Shown one piece after another: positions 46,381 to 55,946 of a stretch of DNA of 64,000 nt. This DNA is from Burkholderia sp. D-99 (GTDB lineage: Bacteria > Pseudomonadota > Gammaproteobacteria > Burkholderiales > Burkholderiaceae), in the NCBI RefSeq assembly GCF_011605345.1, contig NZ_JAAOXM010000002.1:1054001-1118000 (forward strand), given 5' to 3'. Positions within the stretch are counted from its first letter, which is position 1. Each line of letters opens with the position of its first letter. A program made the translations under genes and the position numbers. The notes under the pieces are model-generated. The model made no database searches. It was given only the letters and a program-made list of their open reading frames with translations, and had not been told where the DNA came from.

Positions 46381-47937
46381 ATGACGATGCAGACGATGAC
46401 GGCCGTATCCGGCAGCGACACCGGTGGCGATGCCGGCGTATCGCCGCCGGGCGGCCCGCTGCTCGCACTCGACGGCATCACGGTGACGTTCCCGGGCGTG
46501 CGCGCGCTCGACGCCGTGTCGCTGTCGGTGCGCGCGGGCGAAGTGCACGGGCTGATGGGCGAGAACGGCGCGGGGAAGTCGACGCTGCTGAAGGTGCTGT
46601 CCGGTGTGAACCAGCCGCAGGCAGGCACGCTGACGCTGAACGGTACCGAGCAGCGCTTCGCGTCGACGCGCGCGGCGCTCGAGGCCGGCGTCGCGATCAT
46701 CTACCAGGAACTGCATCTGGTGCCCGAGCTGACGGTCGCCGAGAACCTGATGCTCGGGCAAGTGCCGAGCCGGCTCGGCGTGGTCGACGAACGCACGCTT
46801 GCCGCGCGCGCGCTCGATGCGCTGGAGCGGCTCGGCGAGCACATCGATCCGGGCATTCCGGTGAAGTACCTGTCGATCGGCCAGCGCCAGATGATCGAGA
46901 TCGGCAAGGCGCTGATGCGCGATGCGCGCGTGATCGCGTTCGACGAACCGACGAGTTCGCTGTCCGCGCGGGAAACCACGCAGCTGTTCCGGATCATCCG
47001 TGCGCTGCGCGCGGAAGGCCGCGCGATCATCTACGTCACGCACCGGATGGAGGAGGTGTATGAACTGTGCGACCGCGTGACCGTGTTTCGCGACGGTCGT
47101 CGCATCGACACGTTCGATTCCGTGACCGATCTCGACCGCGACCGGCTGATCGGCTGCATGGTCGGCCGCTCGATCGAGGACGTGTACGGCTACCGGCCGC
47201 GCGCGGCCGGCGACGTGCTGATCGAGGCGAAGGGGCTGGCGGGGCCCGGGTTATCCGAGCCCGTGTCGTTCACCGCACGGCGTGGCGAGATCGTCGGCTT
47301 CTTCGGGCTCGTCGGCGCGGGCCGCTCGGAGCTGATGAAGCTGCTGTACGGCGCGGTGCGCCCGAGCGCCGGGCACGTCGAGCTGAACGGGAAACGCGTT
47401 GCATTCGGGAGCCCGCGCGACGCGGTGCGCGCCGGCCTCGCGCTGTGCCCGGAGGACCGCAAGCAGGAAGGCATCGTCGCGATCGCGTCGGTGGCCGACA
47501 ACCTGAACATCAGCGCGCGCCGTCATTTCAGCCCGGCGCGCGTGCTGCTCGACGCGCGGCGCGAGCGTGAACTCGCGCAACGCTACATCGAGCGGCTTGC
47601 AATCAAGACCCGCGACGGCGACACGCCGATCGGCGCGCTGTCCGGCGGCAACCAGCAGAAGGTCGTGCTCGCGCGCTGGCTGGCCGAGCGCATCGACGTG
47701 TTCCTGATGGACGAGCCGACGCGCGGCATCGACGTCGGCGCGCGCGCGGAAATCTACAACCTGTTCTACGAACTCGCGGAAGCGGGCCGCACGGTGATCC
47801 TCGTGTCGAGCGACCTGGCCGAGGTGATCGGCGTGTCGGACCGGATCATCGTGATGAAGGAAGGACGGATCGCGGGCGAGGTCGCGAAGGCGCATGCGAC
47901 GCCCGACGCGCTGATCAAGCTCGCGCTGCCGCGCTAG
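46381..47937 (+). CDS. araG: L-arabinose ABC transporter ATPase, AraG type
   Basis: 518 residues, two fused ATPase halves. Half 1: Walker [10 protein letters not shown], signature LSIGQRQM. Half 2 has the degenerate Walker [10 protein letters not shown] normal for CUT2 ATPases, signature LSGGNQQKV, Walker [16 protein letters not shown] 46381 starts right after a 20-base spacer from araF; the open frame upstream lies inside araF. Energises pentose import with AraF and AraH. Confidence 0.94.
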   Translation: MTMQTMTAVSGSDTGGDAGVSPPGGPLLALDGITVTFPGVRALDAVSLSVRAGEVHGLMGENGAGKSTLLKVLSGVNQPQAGTLTLNGTEQRFASTRAALEAGVAIIYQELHLVPELTVAENLMLGQVPSRLGVVDERTLAARALDALERLGEHIDPGIPVKYLSIGQRQMIEIGKALMRDARVIAFDEPTSSLSARETTQLFRIIRALRAEGRAIIYVTHRMEEVYELCDRVTVFRDGRRIDTFDSVTDLDRDRLIGCMVGRSIEDVYGYRPRAAGDVLIEAKGLAGPGLSEPVSFTARRGEIVGFFGLVGAGRSELMKLLYGAVRPSAGHVELNGKRVAFGSPRDAVRAGLALCPEDRKQEGIVAIASVADNLNISARRHFSPARVLLDARRERELAQRYIERLAIKTRDGDTPIGALSGGNQQKVVLARWLAERIDVFLMDEPTRGIDVGARAEIYNLFYELAEAGRTVILVSSDLAEVIGVSDRIIVMKEGRIAGEVAKAHATPDALIKLALPR

Positions 47938-47969
47938 CGGCGTACTGCAACAACCGGAACGCATACGAC

Positions 47970-48989
47970 ATGAGCCAGGCCATGCAACCCCAACGCACTT
48001 CCCCGTCCCCCGATGCCGCCGCCGCGCCCGCGCGAGCGCGCGGCGGCGTGTGGCAACTGATCAACCGCTCCGGCATCGTGATGGTGTTTGTCGTGCTGTT
48101 CGCGACGCTGTCGCTGACGGTGCCGGACTTCCTTACGCCGCGCAACATCCAGGGCCTGCTGCTGTCGGTCACGCTGATCGGCTCGATCGCGGTGACGATG
48201 ATGTTCGTGCTCGCGCTCGGCGAGGTCGACCTGTCGGTCGCGTCGATCGTCGCGTTCTCGGGCGTCGTCGCGTCGACGCTGATCACCGCGACGCACAGCG
48301 TCGTGCTCGGCATCGCGGCCGGCGTGCTCGCGGGCGGTGCGGTCGGGCTCGTGAACGGCGTGCTGATCGCGCGCTGGCGGATCAACTCGCTGATCGTCAC
48401 GCTCGCGATGATGGAAGTCGTGCGCGGGCTCGCGTTCATCACGTCGAACGGCGACGCGGTGATGATCTCCGAGGAGCGCTTCTTCGATCTCGGCGGCGGG
48501 TCGTTCCTCGGCATCTCGTATCCGATCTGGAGCAACATCGTCGGCTTTATCGTGTTCGGCTTCATCTTGCGCCGGACCGTGTTCGGCAAGAACGTGCTGG
48601 CCGTGGGCGGCAACGGCGAGACCGCGCTGCTCGCGGGGCTGCCGGTGATGCGCATCAAGATCACGGTGTTCGTGCTGCAGGGGCTCGTGACCGGCTTCGC
48701 CGGCGTGATGCTCGCGTCGCGGATGAGCCTCGGCGATCCGAAGACGTCGGTCGGCCTCGAGCTCGGCGTGATCTCCGCGTGCGTGCTCGGCGGCGTGTCG
48801 CTGACGGGCGGCGTCGCGACGATTTCCGGCGTGCTGGTCGGCGTGCTGATCATGGGCTCCGTGCAGGACGCGATGAGCCTGCTGAACGTGCCGACCTTTT
48901 ACCAATATCTGATACGCGGCGGAATTCTGTTGCTCGCGGTGCTGTTCGACCAGTATCGTCGCAACCAGCGGCGCGCGATGAAGATCTGA
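47970..48989 (+). CDS. araH: L-arabinose ABC transporter permease, AraH type
   Basis: 339 residues, CUT2 (RbsC/AraH) permease with about ten helices. Segments: GSIAVTMMFVLALGEVDLSV, GLVNGVLIARWRINSLIVTL, GNGETALLAGLPVMRIKI and a C-terminal LNVPTFYQYLIRGGILLLAV. Inner-membrane channel for the AraF/AraG system, 32 bases after araG. Confidence 0.93.
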   Translation: MSQAMQPQRTSPSPDAAAAPARARGGVWQLINRSGIVMVFVVLFATLSLTVPDFLTPRNIQGLLLSVTLIGSIAVTMMFVLALGEVDLSVASIVAFSGVVASTLITATHSVVLGIAAGVLAGGAVGLVNGVLIARWRINSLIVTLAMMEVVRGLAFITSNGDAVMISEERFFDLGGGSFLGISYPIWSNIVGFIVFGFILRRTVFGKNVLAVGGNGETALLAGLPVMRIKITVFVLQGLVTGFAGVMLASRMSLGDPKTSVGLELGVISACVLGGVSLTGGVATISGVLVGVLIMGSVQDAMSLLNVPTFYQYLIRGGILLLAVLFDQYRRNQRRAMKI

Positions 48990-49040
48990 CCCTGGCGAAC
49001 GCGCGGCCGCCGGCGAAGGCGACAGACATCGGGAGACGGC

Positions 49041-49940
49041 ATGCAACAGATTCATCCGGGCGCGGCGGCGCTGCTCGTGGACAGCCGCAATACGCTCGGC
49101 GAAGGCGCGACGTGGTGCGACGCGACGCACGCGCTGTACTGGACGGACATCGAAGGTGCGCGGCTGTGGCGCTGCCGCGCGGACGGCTCGGACGTCGCGC
49201 AGTGGCCGATGCCGGAACGGCTCGCGTGCTTCGCGCTGACGCATGATCCTGACGTGCTGCTCGTCGGGCTCGCGACGCATCTCGCGTTCTTCGACCTGCG
49301 CAGCGGCGCGTTCACGCGGATCGTCGACGTCGAGCCCGAGCTGCCGACGCGGCTGAACGACGGGCGCTGCGATCCTTTTGGCGCGTTCGTGTTCGGGATG
49401 AAGGACGAGGGCAGCGAGCCGCCGCAAGCGGTTGGCGGGTTTTACCGGCTCAATGCCGACCTCACGCTGGAGCGGCTCGCGTTGCCGCCGGCCGCGATCG
49501 CGAACAGCATTGCGTTTTCCCCCGATGGTTCGAAGATGTATTTCTGCGATTCGCTCGTGCGCGAGATTTTCGTCTGCGATTACCGCGCGGGCGGCGACGT
49601 CGCGAACGTGCGGCCGTTCGCGCGGCTGACTGACGCGGACGGCGACCCGGACGGCTCGACGATGGATCGCGACGGTGGGCTGTGGAACGCGCAGTGGGGC
49701 GGCCGGCGGGTGGTGCGCTACGGGCCGGACGGCGTCGAGACGGATCGCGTGGCCGTGCCGACCGCGCAGCCGAGCTGCGTGACGCTCGATGGCGAAGGCC
49801 GGTTGTACGTGACGAGTGCGCGGGTCGGGCTCGGCGATGATGCGCTGGTGAACGATGCCGACGCCGGCGGTGTGTTTGTCGCCCGGTCGCGCTACGGGGG
49901 GCTGCAGACCGCGCGGTTCGCGGGCGCGCCCGCGACCTGA
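49041..49940 (+). CDS. L-arabinolactonase (SMP-30/gluconolactonase family)
   Basis: 299 residues, six-bladed propeller lactonase. Metal ligands of the SMP-30 family are in place: Glu in LGEGATW, Asn in RLNDGRCDPFG, Asp in SPDGSKMYFCDS region. Hydrolyses L-arabino-1,4-lactone to L-arabonate, the step between the 1-dehydrogenase and the dehydratase in this operon. It ends the arabinose operon, facing the T6SS immunity gene. Confidence 0.88.
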   Translation: MQQIHPGAAALLVDSRNTLGEGATWCDATHALYWTDIEGARLWRCRADGSDVAQWPMPERLACFALTHDPDVLLVGLATHLAFFDLRSGAFTRIVDVEPELPTRLNDGRCDPFGAFVFGMKDEGSEPPQAVGGFYRLNADLTLERLALPPAAIANSIAFSPDGSKMYFCDSLVREIFVCDYRAGGDVANVRPFARLTDADGDPDGSTMDRDGGLWNAQWGGRRVVRYGPDGVETDRVAVPTAQPSCVTLDGEGRLYVTSARVGLGDDALVNDADAGGVFVARSRYGGLQTARFAGAPAT

Positions 49941-50012
49941 ATAGCGGATATTGATGGGAAAAGTCCATTGGCAGGCGGACAGTAATCCCAGTTGGTTCAG
50001 GTCACACCTTGC

Positions 50013-50990
50013 TTACAACCGCTCCTGATATTCTTCCAACCACATCCACTGGCCAGCCTCAAAGAGGTTCGTGTACTGGCCTCGTTCCGCCTGCTCCCGC
50101 GGAGTCAGTTTGCGGACGTTGGGAAATTTTTGCCCCTTTCGGATCAGATGGATATCCGAATCGGAAGTCTTGGTATATCCCTGCCATATCCCCGTTTCGG
50201 GGCATAGCATGCCGGTGCACAAATTCATCAGCCCGTATTTGTGGCGCTTCGCTTGTTGTTCTTCCAGGCGGTGCTGCTTGCGTTCCTCGGGCGTCAAGAT
50301 TTTGTATGCGCGCCTTATTCTAACTTCGTCCAGTATAGGCGGAGATGAACCATCTGGCGAAGTTACATAAAAAAGTGCGACATTAACAGGAAATTTACTC
50401 CCTGGAATGTCTTTTGATCGATAGCGAAAGCCTTCCAGATTTGGTGAATCTGGAGTATGTCCTCCAACTTGGTTTCCGTATTCACGTCTCCCATGTCCGT
50501 CAACCCAATAGTCCTCCAGTTGAAGAAGTGATTTTATTTCTGTGTCGGATAAACTGGCAATTCTTGAATCAAGGACCATTCTCAATCCGGCTGGGACAAT
50601 TTTTACTTTTTCTCGATCATCACTGTAATCTTCGGGGTCGTCGCCTGTTGAAAATTCAATCTCCGTTGCACGTAGTGCACGATTTCTATAAAAATAAAGA
50701 AACCCCTTTGCGGGAGGGTGTGTCCACGTTGTGTAGTTCATTCCAAAGACAATATTCTCGGGATGATATGACGCATCATCACGCAGGATCACCATTGCTG
50801 TTTTGAGAATGCTCCGCAAGATGACGCGCTGCTCTTCGTCGGTCGCCTGCATTTCAAACTCCTCCCCCAATGATTTGAAATGAAGCACTGTATTCTCCTG
50901 TGCATGTACCTGGATTCCGTACGAAAGCGCGATCAGGACGGTCCCAATAGGCTTGCACCACTTCTGCACACGCGTAGGCATCTTCTTCAT
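50013..50990 (-). CDS. Candidate T6SS immunity protein, overlapping vgrG
   Basis: Up to 325 residues, unknown family. From ATG 50990 (GGAG eight bases upstream) it begins with a signal-peptide-like leader: MKKMPTRVQKW, hydrophobic IGTVLIALSYGIQ, cleavage-like VHA-QE. That start lies inside vgrG and overlaps it by 137 bases. A second start at 50852 (279 residues, no signal) has a very strong GGGGGAGGAG and comes one base after the vgrG stop. The position after an effector VgrG suggests immunity. A periplasmic form would suit a periplasm-acting metallopeptidase. Codon use is AT-richer than the arabinose genes. Confidence 0.65.
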   Translation of the reverse strand: MKKMPTRVQKWCKPIGTVLIALSYGIQVHAQENTVLHFKSLGEEFEMQATDEEQRVILRSILKTAMVILRDDASYHPENIVFGMNYTTWTHPPAKGFLYFYRNRALRATEIEFSTGDDPEDYSDDREKVKIVPAGLRMVLDSRIASLSDTEIKSLLQLEDYWVDGHGRREYGNQVGGHTPDSPNLEGFRYRSKDIPGSKFPVNVALFYVTSPDGSSPPILDEVRIRRAYKILTPEERKQHRLEEQQAKRHKYGLMNLCTGMLCPETGIWQGYTKTSDSDIHLIRKGQKFPNVRKLTPREQAERGQYTNLFEAGQWMWLEEYQERL

Positions 50991-53900
50991 GCAACTGGCT
51001 CCGGTAGCCCTCTTCGAAACTCACCATCTTGGCCGCCGTTTCTGGCGACACCCTCAACAGCTTGCAGACTTCAGTCTGTGAAATCGGCACGTCGGACTTC
51101 ACGTAGGCGCCCCCCGTCTGGCTTTGAATATGTGAAATAATCCAGTAATAGTGAAAGACCAGCATGCGATGTAGCCCCGTAGCCGCCCGTGTATCATCGG
51201 GTATTTGTGCTTTCTCTGCGGCCTCAAAAATCTCTTGTGGAGAATTGACTTTGTAGACGTGCATTGCCTGCGAGAACATCGCATAGTCGCTCGGGTGTTG
51301 TTGAAGCAAGGCCATCATCCAGAATGTCTGCTGGCAATGGCGCGCTTCGTGGTAAAGCGTGTCCGCGAATGCCTTCAGAGTGCTATCCAAGGCGTCTGAA
51401 TTTTTTGCCGACGCAATGATTTTTATGATTTCCGTCTCTTGAATAGCTATAGTCCATTTTGGCGTGGAAAACGATGCGCTGACGTCTGTGCGCATGTTGT
51501 ATCGAGACTGTCCTTGCGTAGCGTTAACAATGTCTATTTTGGGGGTTGCTCCATTTGACTGCATGGGATCGGATGAAGAACCTTTGGGTAATCCAAATGG
51601 TCCCATGGCAAGGGTGCTGCTCAATATATTGCCAACAGCAAGCTTTATATTTGCCTTTAATTCGTTTGCTATCTCGTGGCTCAACGAATGGAACTTGTTC
51701 CATTCAATCTCGTTGAGCGCTTTTTTGACCGCCGCCGTGTAAGCCTTCGTCAGCGGATACTCGACATCGCGGCGCACGGGCATATCTGCCTTCACATCGT
51801 CTTGCTTGGCCCCGTCGATGAAGTGATGGAAGCGCAACCCGAAGTTGAGCGGATCACAAGTCGCGAACGCAGCCGGCTGATTCTCTGAGGTGGCCCCCTG
51901 TTCCGGGGTGCCGACCTTCTTGCCCTTGATGGTTGCGGTACGCTTGTCGGCGTTCGGTGCCTTCGCGGTGTAGGGTGTCGTGTGATCGCGCACGATGGCG
52001 GCCCGGTTGACGGCAATCACCTTGTCCGGATCGCTCGCCGCCAGCAGCTCCACCGTGCCGAACGCAATATCGTGACTCGTCACCACATCCGTTTCGCCCA
52101 GCTCATTACTCACACCCTCGATCACACGGCCGTTATCGAGCGTGACCCGGTACGGCTGGTTCGGCAGTGCAAACCCGCTGTCATGCTCCAGCAGCACGAA
52201 GTGCGCTGCATACTGCCCCGGATGTTCGGGCGTGACCGGCAGGCGCATCGGCCGCACCTGTGCGGCGTCCGTCTGATGACTGCCTGCATGGATCGTGTGC
52301 TCGCCGGCCGTTCGCACCACGTACCCCTGCTCGCTGATACGCACTTCGGTGCTGCCTGCATGCAGCACGATTTCCTTTGCCGCATGCAGGTGGATGCTGT
52401 CGGTCGTACTCGTGATGGTGACCGTTTTCTTCGCGGTGAGGTCGACACCATCGGTCCGCGCTTCGATACGCACTTTCCCCGCTGCGGTGACAAGCGCCAT
52501 GCCCGCCTTGTGCACGAACAGCGAGAACGCGTTCGACACACTCGCGAACAGCGAACGCCCGACGGCAATTCCGACATGCCGACCGCTCGTCACCGCGACA
52601 TCCTCGCCGCTCGCGATATGTGTGGTGCGCTCCGCTGCCAGACTGATCCCCGATGATGCCGACACGGCCAGGTCGCGCTCCGTCAGCTCCGGGAATTCGT
52701 CCGCCGTGCCAGTCGGGGTTCCCCGAATCGCATCGTTGCGTGCCTTGATCGCCCGGATGACATCGCTCTGATCGGCGTCGTGCTGTTGCGCCTGATGCCG
52801 CTGCGCCAGGCCCGTGAGGCTTTCCTGTAGTTCACGCGCCCGCGTGAGCCTGCCGATTGCCTCCCCGGCGTCCTTCGCATGACCGGGGCCGCCTGGTTGA
52901 CCGTCCGTCGACACAAGCAAACCCTTCAACGCCCGAACGACGCCCCAATCGTCGGTTCTCAGGTCAAAGCCCTTGCCGCGCGCATCGGCGCGCCCCTTCT
53001 TTCGGGTGATGCGCCGGAGATTGCCGAGACTCAATTGCGACGTGCCCGCGTCGCTGGCAAGCTGCGTCTGGATTTGCTCTTGCGTATCGTCGATCGCCAG
53101 ATGGCCGGATGCCGTGCCGTGGAGCTCTCTGCCGCGAATGACCGATACCGCGTGATTGTGTGGCTGCTCCAGCGCAGGCTGGCGGAACGCGTTGATGGCA
53201 CTGCCGATAATCACCGGCAAATCCGGGTCGCCATGGTAGTGCGACACCGCCACCTCATGACCGATGCGCGGGATGAACGTCGCACCCATGTCGACGCCTT
53301 GCCATGAGGACAACACGCGCAGCCAGATGCCCGAATGCTCGTCGCGCTTGCCTTGGCGATCCCATTCGAACTGCACCTTCACTCGACCGTATTGGTCCGT
53401 CCAGATTTCCTGCCCGGCCGGACCAACGACGATAGCTTTCTCGGGGCCGCTCAGGACGGGCTTGCGGACACTGCGCTCCAGTCGGAACGGTTCGTTAGTC
53501 GGCAGCAGTTCGAACTGCGCATCGGCGCGATAGGTTTGCGCGCTGCCGGTTCGCTCTGCGATCTCCTCGATATCGAGCGTGCAGGACACAACGAGGTATT
53601 CACGGTTCGCCGCCCGTTGCGGATGACCGGCAAGCGTAAAGGTACGGCCCACCGTGAGGCCGCGCAGATGCCCGTTGCCGTTCGTGCGTCGTCCTTTGCA
53701 AAGCTTGGCCTCAAGCTGGACGCGCGCGAAATGATGGGCTTCGCGATCCACGTCGTTCGGGGCGCCTGCCAACCCCTGAGCGCCGGCCAGCGGTTGACTG
53801 TAATCCCCCCAGCCGTAAATTTCCCCGTCGGCGCTGGCCGTCGGGCGCGGGTTCTCCACGGTCGCGCCCAACCTCGCACGCGGGCGCGTGTAGTCGTAAT

Positions 53901-54708
53901 CCGTCACGTTCACACGGCCCGGCGTGAGGCGACTTGTTACGGACAGCGTGCGAATGTGTTCCTCGTCGATGCGCTGACCGCCGGGCGGCAGATAGCGCAA
54001 CGTCTCGTAGGCTTCGCCATGCGGCCGGTGACCGCCCATGGCGTCGCACAAGACCAGGCGGTGATGACCATCGTCGTGCTCGAACCACCACCAGATTCCC
54101 CATTCCTCCCAGAGGCGTTGCAGGAACGCCCAATCTGTCTCGGATGCTTGCCGCTGCACGTCGCGTTTCGGATAGACGCCCCGGAATGCGCCGAGGCGCT
54201 TGTCGACGGGGTAAGGATATTTCGAGAGCACCGCGTCGGTGATGTCGACGACGGTCATATCCTGAAACAGGCGGCAATCCTGCGTCAGCGTCGCGCGATA
54301 GAGCCATGGGCGCAACTCGAGTTCGTACAGGATCGCATTGCGATCCTGACCGGCAAGCCGTGCCGCCTCGACCAATCCGGTGATCTCGCGCGTGCCCGCG
54401 CCGACATTGCCGAGTCCTGCGTTCCCCGCCAACCCGGGAATGAAATGCCCTTTGCCTTCGAGCTGGATCGATACGGTCACGTCGGTGCCGACCATCTTGT
54501 CCAGATCGAGATCGGCGGTGCGACTTGGGGAGACTGCGTAGGCGTCGTCGGTTCGCAACGTGACGAGGTAGCGGCATTCATCGAGACGGCCGATGGTTTC
54601 GGTGCCTTGCAATCGCACCGGAACCAAGACTGGTAGCGCATCCATGCCATAGGTCGGCAGCGCTGCGCCGGCGAGTGACAGCGTGCGAGCTTGAGAAAAC
54701 ATCGTCAT
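50854..54708 (-). CDS. vgrG: VgrG spike with C-terminal HExxH metallopeptidase-like domain
   Basis: 1284 residues, about twice a core VgrG. Order: gp27-like hub (~25-380, with SETDWAFLQRLWEEWGIWWW), gp5 OB fold (~440-510, WLRVLSSWQGVDMGATFIPR), DUF2345 (~580-820), a TTR-like linker domain (~825-905, FALPNQPYRVTLDNGRV), then a C-terminal domain (~1000-1284) with zincin motif HEARH at 1120-1124 and a further candidate ligand in HEEDAYACAE (~1240). Secreted as the trimeric tip of the T6SS needle; the C-terminus is probably the toxic effector, like VgrG2b of P. aeruginosa. ATGA overlap with PAAR upstream. Confidence 0.9.
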   Translation of the reverse strand: MTMFSQARTLSLAGAALPTYGMDALPVLVPVRLQGTETIGRLDECRYLVTLRTDDAYAVSPSRTADLDLDKMVGTDVTVSIQLEGKGHFIPGLAGNAGLGNVGAGTREITGLVEAARLAGQDRNAILYELELRPWLYRATLTQDCRLFQDMTVVDITDAVLSKYPYPVDKRLGAFRGVYPKRDVQRQASETDWAFLQRLWEEWGIWWWFEHDDGHHRLVLCDAMGGHRPHGEAYETLRYLPPGGQRIDEEHIRTLSVTSRLTPGRVNVTDYDYTRPRARLGATVENPRPTASADGEIYGWGDYSQPLAGAQGLAGAPNDVDREAHHFARVQLEAKLCKGRRTNGNGHLRGLTVGRTFTLAGHPQRAANREYLVVSCTLDIEEIAERTGSAQTYRADAQFELLPTNEPFRLERSVRKPVLSGPEKAIVVGPAGQEIWTDQYGRVKVQFEWDRQGKRDEHSGIWLRVLSSWQGVDMGATFIPRIGHEVAVSHYHGDPDLPVIIGSAINAFRQPALEQPHNHAVSVIRGRELHGTASGHLAIDDTQEQIQTQLASDAGTSQLSLGNLRRITRKKGRADARGKGFDLRTDDWGVVRALKGLLVSTDGQPGGPGHAKDAGEAIGRLTRARELQESLTGLAQRHQAQQHDADQSDVIRAIKARNDAIRGTPTGTADEFPELTERDLAVSASSGISLAAERTTHIASGEDVAVTSGRHVGIAVGRSLFASVSNAFSLFVHKAGMALVTAAGKVRIEARTDGVDLTAKKTVTITSTTDSIHLHAAKEIVLHAGSTEVRISEQGYVVRTAGEHTIHAGSHQTDAAQVRPMRLPVTPEHPGQYAAHFVLLEHDSGFALPNQPYRVTLDNGRVIEGVSNELGETDVVTSHDIAFGTVELLAASDPDKVIAVNRAAIVRDHTTPYTAKAPNADKRTATIKGKKVGTPEQGATSENQPAAFATCDPLNFGLRFHHFIDGAKQDDVKADMPVRRDVEYPLTKAYTAAVKKALNEIEWNKFHSLSHEIANELKANIKLAVGNILSSTLAMGPFGLPKGSSSDPMQSNGATPKIDIVNATQGQSRYNMRTDVSASFSTPKWTIAIQETEIIKIIASAKNSDALDSTLKAFADTLYHEARHCQQTFWMMALLQQHPSDYAMFSQAMHVYKVNSPQEIFEAAEKAQIPDDTRAATGLHRMLVFHYYWIISHIQSQTGGAYVKSDVPISQTEVCKLLRVSPETAAKMVSFEEGYRSQLHEEDAYACAEVVQAYWDRPDRAFVRNPGTCTGEYSASFQIIGGGV

Positions 54709-54977
54709 TTACGTTGCCCCGTTGTTCGCTGACCGATGACGGTCGCGCCGCAACCGGTCTTGTCGCCGTGATAGCCGACGCGCCGGCCGTGATGTGTGCG
54801 CTGGCCGCTTGCCAGCAGCGGAAAAACGCCACCACATTTCGGACACCGAACGCCATGGCCGTCGAGTGCCACGCCAATTCCAAGATGTTTCAGGTCATCC
54901 GTGCATTCGATGACTTCGCCACCGTGGTCGGTTTGGTCACCCAGGCGGACCATTTCAATGCCTTGCTCGTTTTTCAT
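54705..54977 (-). CDS. PAAR-domain spike-tip protein
   Basis: 90 residues, single PAAR domain: VRLGDQTDHGGEVIEC, the VALDGHGVRCPKCGG metal-site loop, and GDKTGCGATVIGQR. It sharpens the VgrG trimer and may carry cargo. Start 54977 or 54953 (MVRLGDQ). Its stop overlaps the vgrG start by 4 bases (ATGA), so PAAR, VgrG and the immunity gene form one operon. No T6SS core genes are in the window; this is an orphan VgrG island. Confidence 0.9.
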   Translation of the reverse strand: MKNEQGIEMVRLGDQTDHGGEVIECTDDLKHLGIGVALDGHGVRCPKCGGVFPLLASGQRTHHGRRVGYHGDKTGCGATVIGQRTTGQRK

Positions 54978-55210
54978 CGACGACTCGCGCGAGGAATGAA
55001 ATCGTTCTTTTACCTCGCATCGAAACGCTGCACAATTTTCAAGATGAGAGTCGGCCGTTTTTGATAATTTAATTAGTAAATCGACTGATAAAGTCGTACA
55101 GATACGAGCCCATATCGAATGGGATACGCGTTGAGGTCGATGTCGCGATGATGCGATTCACAGCCCCGACCTGCTGGTAAGATGGCCCGCATTCCCATCC
55201 TGCCCGCGCC
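54978..55210. promoter_or_regulatory. Divergent promoter region PAAR/vgrG and marR
   Basis: 233 bp, with an AT-rich core around 55060-55095 (TTTTTGATAATTTAATTAG) that probably holds the minus-strand vgrG operon promoter. CGACT-N5-AGTCG (55082-55096) is a short perfect hairpin. The right end leads to the MarR start; nothing else is seen. Confidence 0.4.
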
Positions 55211-55714
55211 ATGAGTTCCACCCCGACCAAGCCCGCGAACCCGAAAAGCACCGCGAAGAACACCCCCCGCGCGACAGGCGACAAGCCGAAGGCGCGCGTA
55301 CAGCAGCGCCTGACCTACGTGATCGGTGGTCTCGACCGGCTGCTGCGCCGCCACATGACCGACGCGCTCGCACCGCTCGGCATCACGCTCGCGCAATACA
55401 CGGCGCTGTCGGTGCTCGAGGCGCGCGGCGCGTCGTCGAACGCGCAACTGGCCGAGCGCTCGTGGATCACGCCGCAATCGGCGAACGAAGTGATGAGCGT
55501 GATGGCCGCCCGCGGTTTCGTCACGCGTGAAGCCGACCCGTCGCACGGCCGCATCATCCTGCTGACGCTGACCGACGAAGGCGCGGCGATGCTGCGTGAA
55601 TGTGAAGCCGTCCTGCGCCCGCTCGAAACGCGGATGCTTGGCGACGTCTCCGCCGACGACGCCGCGCACGTGCAGCGCGCGCTCGAACTGTTCTCGCGCA
55701 ACCTGCGCGGCTGA
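55211..55714 (+). CDS. MarR-family regulator of ferulate catabolism
   Basis: 167 residues: a basic, disordered ~30-residue start, then a MarR fold with winged helix (SSNAQLAERSWITPQSANEV, RGFVTREADPSHGRIILLTLT). It lies directly upstream of feruloyl-CoA hydratase-lyase, as do FerR/FerC/CouR regulators, which release DNA on binding a hydroxycinnamoyl-CoA. A 9-3-9 palindrome in the ech promoter is its probable site. Confidence 0.88.
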   Translation: MSSTPTKPANPKSTAKNTPRATGDKPKARVQQRLTYVIGGLDRLLRRHMTDALAPLGITLAQYTALSVLEARGASSNAQLAERSWITPQSANEVMSVMAARGFVTREADPSHGRIILLTLTDEGAAMLRECEAVLRPLETRMLGDVSADDAAHVQRALELFSRNLRG

Positions 55715-55858
55715 TCGCTTACCGAATCTCTACGACGTAGGCCCGTCGGGCCCGCGTTCGCTCCGTACGCGCCATCGCCGGTCGCCTGACCGATCCCTGA
55801 TTTCGTCGTTTCCTCTCGCCTTCCGCTCCGGGTTTACACCGCCACGCGTGCCGCTTGC

Positions 55859-55879
55859 AATATCAGGTAGCCTGATATT
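55859..55879. promoter_or_regulatory. MarR operator, ferulate operon
   Basis: Perfect 9-3-9 inverted repeat AATATCAGG-N3-CCTGATATT, 67 bases before the hydratase-lyase start. The core ATCAGG-N3-CCTGAT recurs upstream of the MFS transporter at 60311-60325. Confidence 0.78.
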
Positions 55880-55946
55880 AAATGAAGCCGTCCGCAGCAG
55901 GAATGCTGCGCACCGAATCGCACAGGAACGAACGACAGGAACAGAC

